In this document: in pieces, positions 36,101-49,600 of the stretch
Numbering within the stretch: the first letter of the stretch is position 1
How the letters are laid out: the number at the start of each line of letters is the position of its first letter
DNA from: Cristatella mucedo
Taxonomy: Eukaryota; Bryozoa; Phylactolaemata; Cristatellidae
Assembly (NCBI GenBank): GCA_009760855.2
Contig: WPIO01000156.1
Span: 503,501-567,500, forward strand
Direction of reading: 5' to 3'
Length of the DNA: 64,000 bases
Notes under the pieces: generated by a model
The model's input: the letters and a program-made list of their open reading frames with translations, nothing else
Told to the model about the DNA's origin: nothing
Database searches by the model: none
Made by a program: the position numbers and the translations under genes

Positions 36101-39100
36101 GTCAAGCTTTCATGAGGCATGCATCTGCTGCTGCCATGCATAACTAGCAGCATAAATATGTCAGTCACCTCAGGTCATGTTCTAGTTACTTTCAAAAAGG
36201 CTGTAGTCAGGGCCACTACTTAAGAAAGCAACCATAGAACAAAATAATCTAAGCAAATTCCGTCCTGTCTCCCTTCAAACCGTTCCTGTCAAATACATGA
36301 AAAAAATAATCGCAACAGACAACTAGAACTCACATATTAAAACTTCAAATCAAGTTAGTAATTTATAGTCTGGTTTTAGAGTTAATCACTTCACAGAGTC
36401 AGCATTGCTTCGGGTATCTAACGATATTCAAAGTAATCGAGAGTTTATTAGAGTCTCTTGGCCTGTGTTGCTTGATTTTTGGTCAGATTTAGATGCATTT
36501 GCTTATGAAGTACTTCTGAAGCGTCTCACATCTCACCTCGGCATGACTGGCACGGCACTGCCCTGGTTAAGTACCTATCTCAGTGGGTGACTATAGTATT
36601 GATATGAATGAACAAAGATCACCCAAGGTACCACAAACAGTGCAGGTTACCCAGGGTTACTGGGTTAAGCCCGCTTCTTTTCATGGTTTGTACTTGTACT
36701 TTTTGCACATGTGATTGTCACGCTCGATGTATGCTTTCACTTATATACAGATGACACTTGCCTTCGAGTAAATCAAGTTATTTCAACTCCCTTGCTGCAA
36801 GTAGCTATAACATCTGCATACAGATGTCAACCAAATTGTTTTATTGAATGACGACAGAAACAACTTACTTGTCACAAGTAAACCAAGCCAGATTAAAAAA
36901 TTAAAGAACCTAGCTCTCAAAATCAGCTCTTTTGGCATATCTCCGGTCGAATCTGAGTGAAATCTAGGTGTCATATTCCAAAATGACTTTTTTTTAGACG
37001 GCCTCATCACCCCCATGTCAAGCCTGCTTACTTTTCCAACGTTACAAATTTACATTATCAGAAATAGGGCTTACTAAGACAGGGATACGACATAACAACT
37101 GGTCCCCGCATTTGTGGCGTTACGCCTTCATTTCTGTAACTCGCTGCTTCCTGGTCTACCGGCCTCTGTAATCAGGCGATTACAGCGCCTGCAAAACTCT
37201 GCAGCTAGGCTTGTCTGTCGCAAGCATCACAATTTCCAAATCTCTCAACGTTAAGCTAATCTGCACTGGCTTCCAGTCAAGCCGGGCAATGAATTCATGG
37301 GTCTCTTTCTCTTACTTTGAGGTCCATTCATTCTTTGGCTCCAGCTCCACCCATCTGATCTACTCCCCCACCATATCAAGCATTGTATTTTACACTTTTT
37401 GAAATATATTCACTTACCTATATAATTTGTACGAACTTCAAATTCTGTCGATGCATAGCCTTCCAGTAATGCGATCCAAAGCATGGAACTGTCGACTGGC
37501 ATTACGGCATCCCTGACTCGACCACATTTAGAAATAAGCACGCATAGACTTATCACAGCATTTAGTAGGTTCGTGGGATTCGCGTTTTGTGTGCTTTTGC
37601 GTGCTGAAACCGTGAATGCTGCGGCTTACGATATTTGCATGCTGACCCTGTGCATTTAATTTCCAACCGCGTTTCATGGTTATCATTGAGCATTGTACTA
37701 CTGACGTTTCGATGATGCATTCTTTTCAGAAAACGTAAATTGCCATGAACGAGATTGTACTCTCTGCCGATTTTGTAATGAAAGTACAACTATAGTTATA
37801 ACACAACTATAGTTATACCACAACTATAGTTATCAATCCAGATGTAGCGGAACGCGGCAGCAACGACGGGAAATAGAGTATGTTAACACAAAAATCCCAT
37901 TTCCAGAGTTCGGTTCGACAGGGGGCAAGTGGCTTCCGGTAGGTTTCCAAAAAGCCTGCCCTAAACTCAACGTCTCATACTGAGCTCCAAACACCTCTAA
38001 GCTGTATAACCCAACGCCCTGAGTGCCACACCCTTCTGGCCAAATGTCCAGAGTACACTCGAACTTAATATAACTTTACGTCGGCTTTTACTCAGCATAA
38101 TTATCGGTAATTTCAAAACCTTGTCTCCATCATTAGAATTCATCTATAGAGAGGCAGTAATACTAATGTCGATCGAGCACACTGTGGCTACTGTATGAAG
38201 CGGGTGAGTTAAGAGCGACTGGGATGATCAAGGGTTTGGTTTTTGTAAGGAGGGAATAAAGGCCGCCCTGACTGTTTGTGCTATTGCTCCATTGCCAAAG
38301 CTGCAAGCTCACTATATTGTACTCAAAAGATACAACAAATTACGCCAATTTACCTCAATTCAATCCGATTAGGCTAAAACTGACAGGCGATAAGCCTATC
38401 TGAGTCCAAAGTCGGAGCGGATGTCTTAGTAAATTAACGATTTAATCTATCCGTCAGTATTCACTTCATTATGTGTAAGTGAACTCGTGCATTTGAGCGG
38501 TGAAAAGGAGGCCTGTAAAATAACAAAACAAATTCCACCGCAATCCGCTTGAGCTCAAATATACAAAAAATGGGCTGCAACGCCACAAAAACTTTGATAT
38601 ATGCAACTGCTTGCACAAGTATTTCAAAAACTTTAGCAAGGTTCCGTTCAGGCGTTCTTGTGATGTCCACTGAAGTTGATTGCAATGGCTTGCGCTAATA
38701 TCACAATCAACTGAGTTTTAACCATTACCCTAACGTGGGGCCACTTATTGCGAAACCAGCGGGGCAAAGTTCAAATTGTAATTACATATAACATTCCACT
38801 GCGCCCAAAGTGGAACCATGGCATTTTCGAGCTGATTTGCTAGTAGCCTTTCTGCAATGCACTGCAAGCTACAATAATGGTTGGTGCCAATACGTCCCGA
38901 CAGTCACTGAAGAATCAACAAGATTGGCTAGGTGAAACTGCTACTCTTACTCCACGTGCTCGCACATACTTCTAACTCATTGTACGTGTTCAATCTCAAG
39001 TGAAATATGCCAATGAATGCAATGACCTAGAAAATACGGTGATCTTTAATTATTTCATACCGTCAAAGATCAATGTATTTTCTAGGCTGTTGCCTTCGAA

Positions 39101-40622
39101 TGCCATTTATAACAAAATACCATTTATCACCCATCTAATAATAATAATAATAATAATATTGCACTTGATAAAGCGCCCTCAGAGAACTTAATCTCTTTCT
39201 AGGCGCTTTACATTTGCTGCAAAGTGATACGCAATAGAATAGTAAGTAAAATCATGCTTGAAAAACAAACAAAATGAATAACATGGTTAGGGGTTACATG
39301 CACTGGGTCAGCATGCAAATGTGGTTAGTGGCAGCATGAACAGTGTCAGCACGCATAAGCACATCGAGGACGAATCACAAGGACCCACTAAATGCTGTCC
39401 TAAATAGGTATGTTTTTAAGTTTCTTTTAAATGTGGTCAGGTCAGGGGATGTTTTGATGCAGGTCGGGAGGGAGTTCCAGGCTGTGGGAGCATACGAGCT
39501 AAATGCACGGTCTCCAAAGGATTTAAGGTTTGTACGAGGTATTTCTAGACTGTTGGATTCCGAAAAGCGAGTGGTACGATGCTTTGCCTGATGGGGTAGT
39601 ATCTCTGAAAGATAGGCTGGAGCCATAGAATGAAGAGACCTAAAAGTGAGCGACAAAACCTTGAAGTCAATCCGTTGCTTGACTGGTAACCAGTGCAGGT
39701 CGGCGAGAAGTGGAGTAATGTGGCAACTGCGACGCTCACGACAGACAAGCCTAGCTGCAGAGTTTTGCACCAGCTGCAATCGCCTGATCGCACATCTAAT
39801 AGTAACATACCGTCAGACACAAAACTGGTGGGTGGAGAAGATATACTGTTCATACTTCTCGGACGTGCAATTGTGAGCAATGCACGGCAAACTATGGTGA
39901 TGGCCAGGGAAATGCAGATTTAAGGCCTGGGAGATGTTCAAGCGTCTCAAAGGCAGTTTGCCATCGATTTGCAGGCATTGCCGTATTTGCCGAAACTGTA
40001 ATAAAGAGCGATGCGACGTGTGGTACAGTGGATTGCTATATTGGCCACTGGTTTTACATTCTTTTACATGATTGTGTGTTTGCACACAATGACCTAAAAT
40101 GAAATGGATAAACTAAATCATAGTTGTCCTAAAACATTCACTCAAAATGTGAAGTCGGCATTACGTATACCTTGACTATTTTAGCCCATTAAGAGTGTAA
40201 CGCATTGGATTGTAGTACTTCGTTGAACCCGTGTTAAAACAAGGCAACCCGTGAACAATAGCCGTTAGCAGACTGTTTCCTAAAAGGCATAGCAGGTAAC
40301 GAATGCAGACACCAGGTGGCGCCCTGTGGTCCGACTAGACTCTTTGAGAGCCACTGTCCTTTGCCCTCTGCCCCGGTCTCGTGGGGTAGCTACTAGCTCG
40401 ATGCATAAGCTCATAAAACTAAATTATTCTGCTTATAAGAATGAGACTATTATTATAAAGATATAACTGATGTGCATAGCTCAGAGAAGGAATGAAGCCT
40501 ATAGAACCTTTTAGTGAGAAACAACTTGTGGTAACGACACAAGTCTGGTTGGTCTGTGGGGGTAACGTGGAAATGTATACCTTTAGCAGAGTACAACAAT
40601 TTTTAATAGTAAAACATATCTT

Positions 40623-40667
<45 letters not shown>

Positions 40668-43600
40668 CTGTCGTACTTGATGATCCGCGAGCTCTCACAC
40701 TTATATAGAGCCTATGACTGCCAACAATGAAGCCATTACATTGTTGACCATTCAGGTGACGGAGAAATATTCACTAATTGAAAGGAATAGAAATTTAATC
40801 CAGACCAAGGGTTAACTAATTTGAAGGTTTGTCAGTTATAGATTTGTGCCAGCTCAGTCTTTTTACAACTATAGCCCTAAGTGTGCATCATTCGATTTTT
40901 AATTAGATTTATCACAGATACATATAATTTTGTTCCGGTGCACAATTTTCGGAAAAACAAAGGCAAATGACATATGACAGTCAGCTGAGCGAAAATAAAA
41001 AATCGACGCACTTTTTACTGAAGTTAACATGTAGAAATACTTACGTGACTATAATAATTTACAGCATTCTATAGAAAAATGCCAGTTTTTAGTTTCTAAA
41101 TTGAAATTATGTCCGGATAATAACCATGGTTAATTAATCAAGGCTTGCATGTCAACTATATTGGTCACTTGCTGCACCACCTGAAGATCTAAACACCATC
41201 CACGTCATGCTCATTTAAATCTTTGAAATTACCTTTATTTTATTTCGACGTCGTTGTGCTACACTTCCTACTTTTATGGTCAGAAAGCTACAATAGCATT
41301 CATTTCCTTAAACACGTTCTTAAACACTTGATTTGAATATCGCCCTTTTCGATTAAAAACAATTCCACTCTCAATTATTCTTTACCTTAACCCAGACAGA
41401 TATTAACACGTGTGTCCATCGTGCTATACCTCAGGGAATAATCCAGAGCTACTACACATGGTCGTCGTTAAAAAACTCACTTAACGTTAAGTAGAACTGT
41501 ATGCCGTTTGATTAGGTTCAGATAGGCACGGATATTTAATTCCGTGAAGTGCGATAACCATTGTTTGTAGTTCCAACTGTTTGTAGAACCAGCAAAGAAA
41601 TAAGTTCTTAGGATCCTATTACCTTATTTAATTTTTCTGGCAAATTTTTGAACTTTTTTGTATGGGTTGTGAAACTGTGTTCAGCACTTGAATTAACTCT
41701 TCGGTCATAGCTAATGCTCTTCCTAAAAGGTTTGTGATTTACAATCGTTGAGTAATCCTACTGCAAACACAACCTTTGCTTGACATGTGAACGGAAATTA
41801 ACAGAAGAGAAATTTGCAAGGTATCTTATTTAATGTTATAGCTTAAGTATAACAACTTCACCCCAGCAACTCATCTGCAGTAGAACCGGCTATCATTCCT
41901 TTAGTCGACTCTTTCATGTCTCTGTCATTGTCGATGGCCTGTTGAGAAACTATTTTTTCTGTATGTACCATCGTTTATTTTTACCGAGTGTCCTGAATTA
42001 GCTGATTTAATATGCAATCTTTATAGTATGCGATTTCTCATGGTCCAACGTTTTTCCGGGGCTTACTCCTAAACAAATAGATGCCGTATCATTTCACACC
42101 AGCGTTGAAGCAGCTAAAGCCTTTTGGAGAATTAGCAAGTTTAAACTTTTAGCACTAGGACATAAATTCTGAGATGGAGCATTTTTTTGGCCAATAAATG
42201 TACCTTTGGCTGGCCAGCTAAGACGGCAAAATAATCCAATTTCCAGAATTCTGTTCGAAAGGGGGCCAGTGACTTCCGGCAGGCTTTTAGAAAGCCCACC
42301 ACATACACAAATTCTCGTACTGATCTCAAAGCACCTCTAAGCTGTATTACCAAACGTCCAAAGTGCCACACCCTTCTGGCCAAATGTCCAGTGTATACTC
42401 GAACTTAATGTTATATCGGGTCGGCTTTTATGCACAATAATTATCGATCATTGCAAAACCATATCCTTCGTCGTTACAATTTAGCTGTAGAGAACCAGCT
42501 ATAGTTTGGCACTAATACTGCAGTCGATCGAGCACACTGCCGGTAGATTATGAAGTGAGGGAGTGTAGATGGACTGGGATTATGAGGAGCTTAGTTTTTG
42601 CAAGGCCTAGAGTAAACGCGGCACTGACGATTGTGCTATCCTTCCATGGCCGATGCTGCACGTTCCCCATATTGAGCTCAATGGGTACGACAAATTATGC
42701 CCAATTCACCTCAATTCACTCTAATTAGGCTGAAAACGAAAGACAATAGACCTTTCTGAGCCCCAATTCAGAGTGGGTGTCATAGGTAATTTACGATTTT
42801 ATCTATCGCTCAAATTTCATGTCATTTTAGGCATGTGAACTAATTCATTTGAGCTACTAAATTGAAGAGCTGTACCACAATAAAAGCATTCCACCACAAA
42901 CCACTTTGGCTTACCTCACACACACAACAATTTGGCTAAGGAAAGCTATACAAACTTACATGTTATATGAAAGGTATAAAAACTTCCCGTGTTACATGAA
43001 TCTGCATGCAAAACTCGTTCATGAACTTTCGCATTTATCCGCTCAGGCATTCGCGTGATGTCGGCTGAGCTCGTTTGCAATCGCTGGGGCCGGTCTCACA
43101 ATCGACTGCATTTCACCAATACCCTAACCTGCGGCCGATAAATGAGAAATTATCTTTCTCACGTTCCAATTGTCATTAAGTGTAACATTTCACTGCGTTC
43201 AAAGTGAAACTATAGCATTTTTAGCTGATTTGCTTGTAACCTGTCTGCAATGCACTTTAATCGACAACAATAGTCGTTACCAACACGACCCTGACCTCTC
43301 TGGAAAATCAACAAGATTGGCTCAGCGAAACAGCTATTCCACTTAGCATCTCAACGTGCTCGCACGTCTTTAAAACTAACTGTGCCTGTTCAATCTCGGG
43401 TGATAAATGGCATTCAGAGGCCACGAGCTAGAAAACACGATGATCTTTAATTGTAGCATACCGCCAAAGATCGTCGTATTTTCTGGGCCACTGCCTTCGA
43501 ATGCCTTTCATAGCCCTCATGCCAATTATCACTAATCTAACTGTAACATACTGTCAGATGCAAAGCTAATTGGAGGCAATGTAAATTTTCCGACTTCGCC

Positions 43601-46600
43601 GACGCGCAATCGTGAGCATAGCGCGGCAAACTATGGCTATGGCCCGGAAAATGTGGACTTATTGCCTGGAAAATGTTCGAGCTTCTCAAGCCAACTTGCT
43701 ATCGATTTGGGGCACGTTGCCGCATTTGCCACAATTTTTACACGGATTAATACAATATGGGGTAAATTGGATGGCTATATTGGCCACTGCCTTTGCATTC
43801 ATTTATATGATTGTGTTTTTGCACACAATGACGTCAAATTAAATGAATAAATAAAATCATAGTTTTCCTATAGTGTTCACTCAAAATGTGGAAATCGGCA
43901 ACTCCTTCGTCTTTACAATTTAGCCTATTAACAGTGTAATGCATTGGATTGCAGTGCTTTGTTGACCCCTTGTTAAACCAGGGTAACCCGTGGACAATGG
44001 CCTTTTGTAGAAATTTTCTTAAAATGGTTAGCAGACAACGAGTGCATACACCAGGTATCGCCCAGCTGTTTGACTAGATTGACGGCCACTGTCCTCTGCC
44101 CTCTGCCCCACCTACGTGGAGCAGCCACTGGCTCAATGCATTAGCTCACATAACTGAAATATTTTGTTAACAAAAATTAGACTATCGTTTTAAAAATATA
44201 AGTGATATGCATAACTCAGAGAAAGAATGTCTAAGAAGCCTTTTAGTAGAAATGAAATTATTGTAAAGTAATAGGTCTAATTGGTCAGTGGGCAACATTT
44301 GGGAACGCGTACCATTATCAGCATCAAACATTTTTTAGTAGTAAAACATATTTTCAATATATATATATATATATATATAGAATATATTGGCTGTCTTACT
44401 TGATAATCCGTGAGCTCTCACACTTATTTTGAGTCTATGATTGCCATTAAAAATATGAATGAAGGCGTTATATTTTTGCCCACTGAGGTGATGTGGAAAT
44501 TTTCAGTTATTGAAAGGGATACAAAGTTAGTCCAGATATGGGGGCAATCAATTTAAGGATTTGCCCGTCATATATTCGTGCCAGATGTGCGTTTTAAAGC
44601 TATTGTCCTTCTACTTTTAATTGGAACTTAACAGCGATTTTTCATGGATACACATCATTTTCTTGCAATGAACAGTTTACGGAAAATCAAACTCAAATTA
44701 AATATGGCAGTTAGCTGAACTTTTATAAAAACAGCAACGGACTTTTTTGCTGAATTTAAATCGCTAATTTTACATGACTATAATTAATAACAGCACTCTA
44801 TCAAATTTAGTTTTCATTGTGAGCTTCTAACACCCTAGAAGGCAAGAAAAAACCCAATAGTATGAGAGGGCGCGAGGTCCTGCTGAGTGGCACGGCTACG
44901 ATGCTGCTAGGACATGCATGCATGTGTGAGCATTGAACACTGGTCGGCCATCATCGTGTTCAAAGCACCTCTACAGCCCAAATAATGACACCTAATCATG
45001 CATAGATTAGCAAAAAGCGGAGAAACGACTTTTTCGATGGACAATGGGGAATGATAGCATATCCCTTCCGCCATAATTCAAGTAGCAAACCTTTTCATTA
45101 AGCAAAACCGGTCAAACAAGGTTCCTCTGGCAATGCAGATGATGTGACAGTGCGTTATCTTTCGCTTCTTTCAAATTGCTTAAAATCAGATAAAGGCGAG
45201 TGCCTATTGATTGATGCCTAAGCTTAAAGAAATGGTGACTGACGATAGTTGTTTCGTCACTGTAACTTTTGCAATTTTCGGCGTACTGTGTGACATCTGC
45301 TAACTGCTTCACATTTTTAATTCGAGATTTAATCGGCAGATTTATTCTAACTTCTAGAACCTCTCACAGAATCTGAATGCCGTCTGAATAAGGATTTCTG
45401 GTGCAGTATCAACCGAAAGTGCATACATCGAAGTTGGCTTTGCGACAGATATATTGATTGCATACACGAAGAAGATATTGATGGGTGTCCATCCAGCTCG
45501 ACAGTAAGAACTTTATGTAAGCTTCTATCTGAGCTGTTTCTTTAATATGCTCTTCCTTTAGAGTTAATTGGAATAACTACCTGCTAAAACGTCTTCTGGG
45601 CTTTAGGTGTGACTGCAATGTACAGCTATCAAAAAATCTTGATTTAAATTCTGGCAGCGCTCACTATTTTGACAGAAGCATCTCTGAATGTGCTAGTTTA
45701 CGACATTCAGGTCCTTGTTATTTGACCAATACTTCTAAAGAAAATCTCCCGGGTGCTTATCTATAAAGTTAGTGGGATTCTCGATTGAATTTCCGTGAAA
45801 CTAGCTCCTTGGTTACAGTATGACGTGACTTGGGAAGCCTCAAATTATGAAAACAGAGCACATTTTTATAATTATATAAAGAAAAAACTTAAAACCGCAA
45901 CATAAAATTTCAACTTTTACATTTTAACCTATTGTTAGTCTGATTTGGTTAAAGTGATTTTCATCATCATCATCATCATATATTGGACCTCAGCCATTCG
46001 CACAGTGCCCCTACCAGCTTCAACCGGCTGCTCCTATTCAGCTTGCGAATACAATTTATAAGGTAGGGCTTGTCGGATAAATTCGCTCAATAATATTAAT
46101 AATAATAGTACACTTTATAAAGCACGTAAGATAAATAAATCTCTTTCTAGGCGCTGTACATTTGCTTCGAAAGAAGCACGATATAAACTACCAGGAGCCA
46201 CGGCTGTTTAATGCCTGCGGGGAGAGTAAGCTTGGGTTACGAAAATTTACTGAACATTTAAATGCACGTTGTCTGCTCCAACATGTTCCTAAATTTTCAT
46301 AATAAGCCCTATCTTAAACAGACAGTCACGATCGTGACGGGAGGCGTATTTATTTTTCCGGCAAAAAGAGAGTAACGTCGCTAGGTAAACTAAGTCAAAA
46401 AGCTAGTTCGAGTGGTCAGTGGTCGTGTATTGGTAGTACGAATTTAATGCGCTAACTTCAAAGTTCCCATCCAGCGTTTTCATTATTCCTCAAAACAATC
46501 ATTGTAAATGTTTTATTAGGAAGGATTAATATGGAACTCCGCTTTTTGAAGGCCGATTGGTCAAGTTAACAAATTCTGTCATCTACTCTTCACTAACAAC

Positions 46601-49600
46601 TAACTACTACTCATGCCACTCTTCACATGTGATGCCAAAGAAAGCATAAAGAAACTAACGACATGATAGCGGGTAAGAATATGAAATAAATATGAAGACA
46701 TTTAGACGATTATATAAAGTGAGGCTTTTAGCTTTCAAAGCTCCTCCAATCGAGCATTACAAAATAACATGTCGAACTTCTATGTTAATATTGTCAATAT
46801 ACTTTTGAGCCGGTTCTGGAATCTTTTTAGCTTCTTCTAACTATTTAGACATTTATGTTGTAACTGGTCGTATTGTAGTTTCTAAATAATTTTAAATAAT
46901 AACACAGAAACTTTAAATAGCTATTCGTTTAGCACTCAAGGTTAGTGAGCAGTTTCAATGACTGTTCCTTCTTGATTAACCACATTGCACGCAATTAGCA
47001 GCAAAGTTTCGGTAGATTCTGCAATATTTTGATGAAATCACCCTGTTGGAATATTTTTGTGGTTTAATAAAAATACATGCTTTGTCACTATTTCCACGGC
47101 AATACAAGTATATTCAAACGGTTTGGGTATAATTTTACAAGTTGTTTATTTTGATCTCTTTTAAATCGATTGATAATTACTTACTTTGTAATCTCCATGG
47201 AATCTCTGAACTGAGACTTTCTGAAGCTAACGGCAGCCATGGTGGTGCTCTTATTTTATAATTACAACTGGCACAATTTCATAGCATACGTCTTAGAACT
47301 AAATTGCATTCGAACTACTCAGCATAGTCCATCATGGTTTCGCTCAGAGATTAAAGTGTTCATTTTTACCAAGCAATGTCAAGGCGAATGCAAATAATGA
47401 CCTAGGTCACGGGTTCCAATCTTATAGCATATATGTAGTGCTTGTGTAGAGATTCGGTTCTCTTAACACGTTGAGTAATCAATTTAATTTAATAATTTGT
47501 GAATGCTCCAAGTACGGACTATCAAGACAATTAGCAGTTACAGGGGCATCACCAGCAAACATAAACACATATGGCTATTTACTTAGACCATCCAAATACT
47601 AAAACATACTGGAGAATGAACATCTCCTAAAATGTGTCGCTGCAGTAAGCGGCAGGCTTTCTGATTACCCAAACTAAAACTTGTGGTCTGAATGGGAATT
47701 AGCTTGGTTCCGGAAAAGAGTAAATGATTTTACAGATGGGTTGGTGCGATGCCTGGTCCAATTAAGAAGTAGTTAATATAGATATACAGGAGAAAAACGA
47801 ATGAAGAAACCGGAGAGTGGTAGAAAAAACCTTTAATTTGGTTCCCTATTTGATGGCGAGCCTGGAAATATAGGGCAAATCCTATTCTCTTCACTCACCT
47901 ATTGCCTGCATATTTCTGAAATAGCTGTACGCTCGTAATTAAATGAATCGGAAATCTGTATGCAGTGCTTAACAATAGTCAAGGCGGGATATGACTTGTG
48001 AATTGGCAATTGTATATGTGGTTTTTTGCTACTCAGACCAAGTATTAGCCATTTTAGCTCACTGAAAGGTAGCAGACATGAATGTTGAGCATGTGGGAAA
48101 TTGTTGAAATCTCTTAGTGAGGCAGGTCTGCCTAATCCGTGCCCACACTCGACCGGCAGCCTGGATACCCTCAATGATGCAGTGATCATGACACCTGTAA
48201 ATGCTCTTGTTAAGCATGTTTCAGTAACTTCTATCCATGCACGGATTCGTAAAGATTGCTTTAAATTTATAAACAATAATGTAAAAATTCACGTTTTCCG
48301 CTCAGGCTTTAATGCTGTTTTAAGGAGTCGGAGTCTGAGAAAGATCTGGTTATTTTAAAGACTTACACCGAGTTTACACCCGGTAGCCTAAACGAGCATT
48401 ATCATCTTTTTACCACTAAAAAGTGGTGTACTTCCAGTGAGACCCAAAAGCTATACATAGTAAATGGTAAGCAATTTGCTGGTCAAGGCTGAGAATTCTC
48501 ACTGCCAAGATAGTAACGGCTCGGGAGCGAGTTTCAGCCTTCTTTTAGGAAGAAAATGCTCAAATTCGCATCTTCATAAAGCCACCTCTCACTACAGCAA
48601 GTGCTGAATAACAATCTTACACCGTTCGTAAGAATTTTTCCAATGTTTTTGCATGCAGTTTGGCTACCTTAGTAAGATCCAGAAAAAAAGCTCGTTACCT
48701 ATACAACCTATCCAATCAACTCTGCCGTCTTTACTCACAGACAAATTTTGTCCAAAAAATCAAGATTATTAAAAATACTGTTGCAAAGCAGCTTTTAGCA
48801 AGCATTCAAAAGAATGAAATATCCCAAAAATTTGAATCGGGCTGAAGTGGCAGCACTCCACTGAGACTGCTCTCCTCCTTGTATCAAATGCCATCATATG
48901 CAGCTACGATGACCAGAATGTCACTACCCTATCACTGCAGGATCTATCAGCTGCCTCTGCTACGATTGATTTTGATATCCTACAGGAGTGAATGAGAAAA
49001 ACGATTGGACTGGCAGACGAGTCAATAGCGTTGTTTCAATCTCACTTTCTTGATCGCGTTCAATGTGTACGAAATCTCCTGACTTTTACACATTTAAAAG
49101 AAACTAGAATAGCATCAATTTTTCACTGGATGTATTGGATCCCTTTGATTTGTACTGTATGTATGTAGGCCTGCTGACACTGTGCATGCTGCCACTAAAC
49201 AAACTTGCATTCTAACCCTGTGCATATCCCTCTAAACGTGGTATTTTTTGTTTCCATTCAGCATGATGCCACAAACTATTTAATCATTCTAATCTAAGCA
49301 AATTAAAAGTTTCCAGAAATAGATAGATTTCTCTCAGCGTTCTATACCAAATTAATTTATTATTAGCCCGAGGGGTCAATTTACAGGTTCTCATCAACCA
49401 GACCAATAACCTGTGAAGTCCGGTAAGTTAAGGCACTTGTTTCATTGCCGTTCTTAGCTTAGACTCACTCTGGGAAAAGTTATTCAGGCCCTCGGAAATG
49501 GATAACATTCTGATGCTTAAGATTGTATAGTGAACTGTATTTAGCATTTAAACCATCATAATCTGATGTGGTGACTGATAAACTTGATGCTTCTTTGCTA

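Larger units (their letters stand above)
33900..44810. repeat. Large two-copy tandem duplication in intron 5
   Basis: Unit 1 is 33900-35070 plus 37880 to about 41070, broken by a 2.8-kb insertion. Unit 2 is about 41071-44810, contiguous. Paired landmarks: 33955/41115 (aaccatg.ttaa.taatcaa), 34495/41660, 35040/42192 (aataaatgtacct), 37890/42235 (cc.atttccaga.ttc.gttcga), 38930/43310, 39890/43625 (gcggcaaactatgg), 40620/44355 (a TA tract in both), 40978/44702. Divergence is considerable. No coding exon of the CUB/LDLa gene lies inside either unit. Confidence 0.82.

Noticed and set aside
45504-45505. Alternative donor GTAAGA for the LDLa exon
   Set aside because: It leaves phase 0, which gives an immediate frame problem with the phase-1 TM exon; the donor at 45517 is in phase and strong.
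47899-48276. 125-codon minus-strand frame, with an opposite 85-codon + frame
   Set aside because: No recognisable domain; the + side leads into the LINE-A linker at 48240, so both are likely chance frames in decayed repeat DNA.
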